43,463 nt of DNA from Bacteroidales bacterium (GTDB lineage: Bacteria > Bacteroidota > Bacteroidia > Bacteroidales > Paludibacteraceae), in assembly GCA_012517575.1 (NCBI GenBank), contig JAAYUQ010000155.1:1-43463 (forward strand), written 5' to 3'. Position 1 is the stretch's first letter, and every line of letters starts with the position of its first letter. Positions 43,000-43,463 of the stretch are shown piece after piece. A model generated the notes under the pieces. That model did no database searches, was not told where the DNA came from, and was given only the letters and a program-made list of their open reading frames with translations. Both the position numbers and the translations under genes were made by a program.

Positions 43000-43463
43000 A
43001 TGAGAAAACTAACATTCTTATTTGCCTGCCTATTTATGATAGGAGTTGGTTTGGTCAATGCCCAATCTCTGACAGTCAAAGGAAAGGTGATTTCGGATGA
43101 AGATGGGCAACCCGTTATTGGTGCATCGGTATTAGTAAAAGGTACTACTACAGGCACAATTACCGGGGTTGATGGAGGTTTTTCCATTACCGTGCCGGCC
43201 GGCAACCGAACGCTGATTGTTTCCTACATCGGAATGAAATCAACAGAAGTTCAAGCTGAAAACGGGATGGTTGTCAGACTACAGCCTCAAACACTGGAAA
43301 TTGACGAAGTAGTGGTGACGGCTATTGGTATCAAACGTTCGGAAAAAGCCATGGGTTATTCTGCCACGGCTGTAAATTCAGAAGATATTACAATGACCGG
43401 AAATCGAAGTGCCTTAAATGCTTTGCAAGGAAAAGTTGCCGGTGTTGAAATAACATCAGCTTC
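43000..43463 (+). CDS. SusC/RagA-family TonB-linked outer-membrane protein (N-terminus only)
   Basis: The frame is open from the ATG at 43000 to the window edge (154 codons). It has a signal peptide (MRKLTFLFACLFMIGVGLVNAQ), a CarboxypepD_reg-like domain (VKGKVISDEDGQPVIGASVLVKGTTTGTITGVDGGFSITVPAG) and the TonB-box/plug start (LEIDEVVVTAIGIKRSEKAMGYSATAVNSEDI, ALNALQGKVAGVEI). These are the hallmarks of SusC receptors that import oligosaccharides or peptides across the outer membrane with a SusD lipoprotein, expected just beyond the edge. Energy would come from the TonB-ExbBD system. The substrate cannot be told. Confidence 0.95.
   Translation, partial: MRKLTFLFACLFMIGVGLVNAQSLTVKGKVISDEDGQPVIGASVLVKGTTTGTITGVDGGFSITVPAGNRTLIVSYIGMKSTEVQAENGMVVRLQPQTLEIDEVVVTAIGIKRSEKAMGYSATAVNSEDITMTGNRSALNALQGKVAGVEITSA

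Noticed and set aside
1-43463. tRNA genes, CRISPR arrays, riboswitches and complete insertion sequences
   Set aside because: Reading the intergenic regions gave no cloverleaf-like segments, no regularly spaced repeats, no known riboswitch core and no transposase gene.

Overview
The window looks like a chromosomal segment of a Bacteroidota bacterium, probably order Bacteroidales and near the Dysgonomonadaceae or Paludibacteraceae. The basis is the AT-rich DNA, Bacteroides-type promoters (TTTG, about 20 bp, TAnnTTTG), a SusC/RagA-type receptor, a DUF5686 protein, a TGS-uridine kinase fusion, tandem rhomboids and the order nadK-pdxJ-exbB-exbD-tonB. Placement to genus is not possible from what I can see.

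Layout. Positions 1-7000 (all minus strand) hold an accessory, polysaccharide-utilisation-like block: a truncated IPT/NHL surface lipoprotein, a small secreted protein, a membrane-spanning regulator (periplasmic LamG/Kelch part, one TM helix, cytoplasmic winged helix plus BTAD-like domain), and directly upstream a large glutaminase-family lipoprotein (DUF4964/DUF5127/DUF4965/DUF1793). Next come copA (Cu+ ATPase) and a short ECF sigma-factor operon. Positions 11.5-20.8 kb are housekeeping: rplS, typA, a small beta-barrel, tig, clpP, clpX and recQ. Positions 20.8-25.7 kb carry nadK and, divergently, pdxJ-exbB-exbD-tonB and a DJ-1 gene, then HU on the other strand. Positions 26-30 kb carry two rhomboid proteases, an EEP-family membrane protein, gcvH and purE. 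Positions 30-36.5 kb carry an AlkD-like gene, a beta-barrel, argD, the nucleoside kinase, another beta-barrel and an S1/P1 nuclease. Positions 36.6-42.2 kb carry xerD, a DUF5686 outer-membrane protein, a polyprenyl-phosphate sugar transferase and tsaC. The right edge opens a new SusC-like gene.

Two things stand out. First, two conserved genes 6 kb apart, tig and nadK, are each interrupted by a single in-frame TAA with the reading frame otherwise intact; in nadK the stop sits exactly where the conserved Glu of the Asn-Glu motif belongs. Second, two intergenic regions 35 kb apart share a degenerate, MITE-like repeat (7324-7442 and 42232-42383) with two strongly matching 35-nt blocks and terminal inverted repeats. 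Other points are the membrane-anchored SARP-like regulator coupled to the glutaminase gene, a nested palindrome between argD and the nucleoside kinase gene, and an S1/P1 nuclease whose predicted mature N-terminal residue is Tyr instead of the zinc-binding Trp.

No tRNA, rRNA, CRISPR array, intact insertion sequence or prophage was recognised.
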